From Spirochaetales bacterium (GTDB taxonomy: Bacteria; Spirochaetota; Spirochaetia; ARS1246): a stretch of 9,382 nucleotides of DNA. The stretch is from positions 1 through 9,382 of the forward strand of contig NZCE01000023.1 in assembly GCA_002688185.1 (NCBI GenBank). Reading direction: 5' to 3'. Both the position numbers and the translations under genes were made by a program. Shown one piece after another: positions 6,931-9,382 of this stretch; the first letter of the stretch is position 1; each line of letters opens with the position of its first letter. A model generated the notes under the pieces. The model was not told where the DNA came from and did no database searches. It saw only the letters and a list, made by a program, of their open reading frames with translations.

Positions 6931-8064
6931 TTGAACGTCACAGTGCAAAAAGTGGAATCAAAAAGGCAGCAACGCATCTTCCTCACGTTCCCGTGGAGAA
7001 TATACAAAGACGATCCCCTGTGGGTCCCACCGCTGCTACCACAACGCAAAAAAACCATTTCTCCTCAACGCGGCGTTTTCTTCAGACGGGGCAGCGCGGA
7101 TTTTTTTGTGGCATATTATGACGGGAAACCGGCGGGAACCATTTGCGCAGCAGTGGATCCTCCGGGAAATGCCCAACGAGGCGTTGCAGATTGTGTCATC
7201 GGCTTTTTTGAGTGCGTTAATCGGTACGAAGTAGCCAAAGCGCTGTTTGATCGCGCGGCTCTCTGGGCCAATGATCAAGGGCTTGAGTCTCTGTTTGGTC
7301 CGTTTAATCTCGACTACGAGGATGGTTATGGCGTATTGGTAAAAGGTCATCCAACGCCTGCGGCGCTTATGTGCGGCCACACAAAGGACTACTACCAGGC
7401 ATTTTTTGAGGAATATGGATTTGTGAAGGCTCGCGGCGACAGCCTGGCGTTTCGGATAACACTCGATCCAAATTGCGACAGACAGCGCAGGTTAGGCAGA
7501 CTTGCGGAAGTGGTAAAAAAGCGGAGCAAATTGCGTATCCGATCGGCAAATCTGGACCAGTTTGAACAGGAGCTTGACCGGATTCATGAGCTGCTGGTCA
7601 AGTCCCTTGTGCATCTGCCGGGCTCGATTCCCTGGCGCCGCGACGTGTTGGGTGAGTTTCTTCTTCCATTCAGAAAAATCGTTGATCCCGACCTCATTCT
7701 TTTCGTGGAATCCGAAGGCAAGACCGTGGGGTGGTATCCGGGAATCCCAAATCTCAATGAGGTTTTCATCAAAGTCAACGGTTTGCGGCATCCGTGGAAC
7801 TACGTTCAGCTATTATTGAATATAAAAAAGCAACCGAAATGTATCACGACAAAAAGTATTCTCGTGCTTCCGGAATTCTGGCAAACAGGGGCGGGAATAT
7901 TGCTTTTTGATGAAATGCGCAAACGGGCATATGCTCGCGGGTACAAAATGGTGGATCTCTCGCTGACGGCAGAGGATAATCCGCAAACCCCGCTGATTGC
8001 TACCCGCGTAGGGGCCGAGGAATACAAACGCTATCGAACATACAGAAAATCGATTCAGCTTTAG
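6931..8064 (+). CDS. YghO-like GNAT-superfamily protein
   Basis: 377 residues, close to the usual length of this family of two-lobed GNAT-like proteins. Seen: the N-terminal signature FPWRIYKDDPLWVPPL (20-35); an acyltransferase-like strand FFVAYYDGKPAG around 58-69; GFFECVNRYEVAKALFDRA (91-109); GLESLFGPFNLDYEDGYGVL (117-136), matching the family's GP(F/M)N...GLL block; YYQAFFEEYGF (154-164); and a second lobe with a GAGILLFDEMRKRAYARGY acetyl-CoA-binding-like segment near 322-340. The substrate is unknown for the family, and acyltransfer to a small molecule or lipid head group is a guess. It follows the propeller gene by nine bases, so it belongs to the same operon, but its soluble nature sets it apart from the envelope proteins before it. 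Its TAG stop lies within the stop of the convergent gene. Confidence 0.85.
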   Translation: MNVTVQKVESKRQQRIFLTFPWRIYKDDPLWVPPLLPQRKKTISPQRGVFFRRGSADFFVAYYDGKPAGTICAAVDPPGNAQRGVADCVIGFFECVNRYEVAKALFDRAALWANDQGLESLFGPFNLDYEDGYGVLVKGHPTPAALMCGHTKDYYQAFFEEYGFVKARGDSLAFRITLDPNCDRQRRLGRLAEVVKKRSKLRIRSANLDQFEQELDRIHELLVKSLVHLPGSIPWRRDVLGEFLLPFRKIVDPDLILFVESEGKTVGWYPGIPNLNEVFIKVNGLRHPWNYVQLLLNIKKQPKCITTKSILVLPEFWQTGAGILLFDEMRKRAYARGYKMVDLSLTAEDNPQTPLIATRVGAEEYKRYRTYRKSIQL

Positions 8065-9155
8065 GTAAGAAGAAAATAGCGTATCGCAGTCAATACACCG
8101 CCGCAGACGATACTTACGGTGAAGTTGTCGTCAATCGCCTCGGAAAAAAGTTCTACTAAAGAACTGATAATACTCCCGATCACAATATAGAGAACTGGAA
8201 TGGGCAGCACCAATGAGAAGAGGGCGTTGAACATCATGCTGCCGGAAAAAAACCCGAGAGTTCCCTCGAGTGTGCGCCTTTTGTAAATCCTAGTCGTACC
8301 AAAACTCATACCAATCAACTTGCTAAAAAAGTCGCCGATGGTAATACAGATCAAACCGACGTACGAAATCACTCCGGGAAACAACAAAAACGTCAAAAAA
8401 ACTGAGACGAGAAAAAGCGTCATAGACGAGAACCGGTTGATCTCCTTCTTTTTGAATACCGCCGAAAGCCGAACTTTGGTGACCAGTCGCACGAAGTCCG
8501 TTACGATAAAGACGAGCGCCAAGACTCCAATAATAAACAAAAGCACTTTTCTGTTCGTGAAAAGATCGATTGCCACAAACAGCAGAGCAAACGGACGAGC
8601 TACAATTCGCCACATTTTTATCTCCGCTTTATCCGACATGTCGAAAAAGCGACGGCGCGCGACTCCCGCTATCGCCTCTCCGGCTAGATATCCGGTGCCG
8701 GCCAACGGCGTTACTACGGACCAAGAAAACTCCATCTCCACCACGGTTATTAGTCCCGCAAAGACCGAAAAAATCAGCGCCGGCACCTCCCACGTTCTGG
8801 TGGCCAGGGCAAGCGCCAAGGGCACGATGAGAAGAATCACCAATGTGCTAATTGAAATAATACCGGCCGCGGTGAGACTGCAAAAAAAACTTATGAGAAA
8901 GGCGGTAGCAGGGGCAAATGCCGCCGGACCGGTCCACCTGGAAAACACCGAGAAACGGCATCCAAAAATCAGAGCGATAAACGGGATCACAACCACATAC
9001 GCCGGATCATGCAACATCAATTCTGAGACGACAAAGACAACGACACCCTTCGCAAAGTCCGCTGCGGTGGTTAACCAAAACCTCGATGGAACGATGCGAC
9101 TCGTGGGCAATGAGCCGATGAGATATCCAAGAAGTGCGATGAGGCCGATGCGCAT
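8061..9155 (-). CDS. fusion membrane protein: degenerate PlsY-like half plus SEC59/phytol-kinase-like half
   Basis: 364 residues with about ten or more hydrophobic segments. The N-terminal part resembles PlsY glycerol-3-phosphate acyltransferase: YLIGSLPTSRIV (11-22), DFAKG (33-37) and CRFSVFSRWTGP (66-77). The GSGNxGATN loop between the first two is absent, and the GGKG motif is replaced by TGPAAF, so acyl transfer is unlikely. From about 175 it resembles SEC59/COG0170 (dolichol, phytol or farnesol kinase-like, CTP-using): GDFFSKLIGMSFG (274-286), KRRTLEGTLGFF (292-303) and ELFSEAIDDNF (335-345). It probably phosphorylates a lipid alcohol or transfers a cytidylyl group at the cytoplasmic membrane; the substrate is unknown. 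CdsA's own signature was not found. The ATG at 9155 is chosen because it has a strong Shine-Dalgarno and begins exactly at the PlsY-like start; the longer reading from 9332 adds 59 residues like nothing known. It converges on the GNAT gene with overlapping stops. Confidence 0.82.
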   Translation of the reverse strand: MRIGLIALLGYLIGSLPTSRIVPSRFWLTTAADFAKGVVVFVVSELMLHDPAYVVVIPFIALIFGCRFSVFSRWTGPAAFAPATAFLISFFCSLTAAGIISISTLVILLIVPLALALATRTWEVPALIFSVFAGLITVVEMEFSWSVVTPLAGTGYLAGEAIAGVARRRFFDMSDKAEIKMWRIVARPFALLFVAIDLFTNRKVLLFIIGVLALVFIVTDFVRLVTKVRLSAVFKKKEINRFSSMTLFLVSVFLTFLLFPGVISYVGLICITIGDFFSKLIGMSFGTTRIYKRRTLEGTLGFFSGSMMFNALFSLVLPIPVLYIVIGSIISSLVELFSEAIDDNFTVSIVCGGVLTAIRYFLLT

Positions 9156-9161
9156 TATACT

Positions 9162-9171
9162 CTCTCCTCCC
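9162..9171 (-). promoter_or_regulatory. strong Shine-Dalgarno of the PlsY/SEC59 fusion gene
   Basis: On the minus strand GGGAGGAGAG ends 6 bases before the ATG at 9155. It is the purine-richest site upstream of any gene in the window and fixes this start against the longer reading from 9332. Confidence 0.7.
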
Positions 9172-9178
9172 GGTGGAA

Positions 9179-9208
9179 ATTGTAAAGTATGATCGAGATT
9201 CATTTCAA
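9179..9208 (-). promoter_or_regulatory. sigma70-type promoter of the PlsY/SEC59 fusion gene
   Basis: On the minus strand TTGAAA (9208-9203), an 18-base spacer and TACAAT (9184-9179) each differ from consensus at one position. Transcription would start near 9172, immediately before the Shine-Dalgarno, giving a leader of about 17 bases. This agrees with the start at 9155 and implies that the gene is expressed on its own. Confidence 0.5.
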
Positions 9209-9382
9209 GGAACAGGTCGTCAACGGCATGATTTGACAGAATAATTCCCGCCGTTCTATGCTTGGCAGTATCAGCTATTGAGATAGCCTCGATTTCCACG
9301 CACCTCAACAAAGGCACTGATCTGCGCTCCATCTATCCCCAAATGCCGTCCCTACGGTAAGAATCCAATTCGTACGTTAGTA
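9209..9382. other. unassigned region at the right edge
   Basis: I see no supportable gene here. All plus-strand frames contain stops. On the minus strand one frame is open from an ATG at 9332 into the fusion gene, and a short open run in the same frame ends at a TAG at 9335-9333; that run could be the tail of a gene lying beyond the window (about 15 residues, ending GIWG), but this cannot be tested here. No convincing terminator hairpin, tRNA or repeat was found. Confidence 0.3.

Noticed and set aside
8064..8116. Inverted pair GTAAG...CTTAC as a terminator after the GNAT gene
   Set aside because: The arms are only five bases, about 40 bases apart and have no T-run; they also lie within the convergent gene.
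8320..9192. 290-codon open frame on the plus strand opposite the fusion membrane gene
   Set aside because: It is Thr/Ser/Lys/Arg-rich with no domain, and mirrors a gene made of hydrophobic codons, which typically creates long antisense frames. The minus-strand gene has recognisable motifs, a promoter and a Shine-Dalgarno.

Overview
The window looks like bacterial chromosome of middling G+C, tightly packed, with no mobile element, rRNA, tRNA or CRISPR array that I can see. A CoA-dehydratase-type activase (an oxygen-sensitive iron-sulfur ATPase), frequent TTG/GTG starts and a loose lipobox suggest an anaerobic, envelope-bearing bacterium. Spirochaetota would fit, but this is a low-confidence inference from style and not from any marker gene.

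Layout. (1) Positions 23-937, minus strand: an ATPase of the BadF/BadG/HgdC activase family. It resembles the first domain of the long multidomain activases and may be cut short by a slip in a run of six G at 39-44. (2) Positions 938-1054: a short divergent control region with a good sigma70-type promoter facing right and a weaker one facing left. (3) Positions 1055-8064, plus strand: five genes that almost certainly form one operon, namely a MoxR AAA+ ATPase, a DUF58 membrane protein, a TgpA-like membrane transglutaminase, a PQQ-type beta-propeller (probable lipoprotein) and a YghO-like GNAT protein. The first four overlap by 1-8 bases and the fifth follows after 9 bases. (4) Positions 8061-9155, minus strand: a polytopic membrane protein that joins a degenerate PlsY-like N-terminal half to a dolichol/phytol-kinase (SEC59, COG0170) C-terminal half. 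Its stop codon interlocks with that of the GNAT gene. It has its own promoter and strong Shine-Dalgarno. (5) Positions 9185-9382: no gene I can support.

How the genes may work together. MoxR-DUF58-transglutaminase trios are a widespread arrangement. The AAA+ ATPase is thought to act as a chaperone on a VWA-like partner (here DUF58), and the membrane transglutaminase-like protein exposes a papain-fold domain outside the cytoplasmic membrane. Here the set lacks an obvious VWA/Bat protein but adds an outward-facing beta-propeller, so an envelope assembly or surveillance role is a reasonable inference. Several members depart from their family consensus at functional positions: a MIDAS-less DUF58, Glu in place of Asp in the transglutaminase triad, and an altered MoxR Walker B/sensor 1 neighbourhood. 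The convergent SEC59-like gene points to membrane lipid or isoprenoid-alcohol metabolism. No wholly new system is proven; the best leads are the PlsY/SEC59 fusion, the divergent five-gene operon and the apparently interrupted activase.
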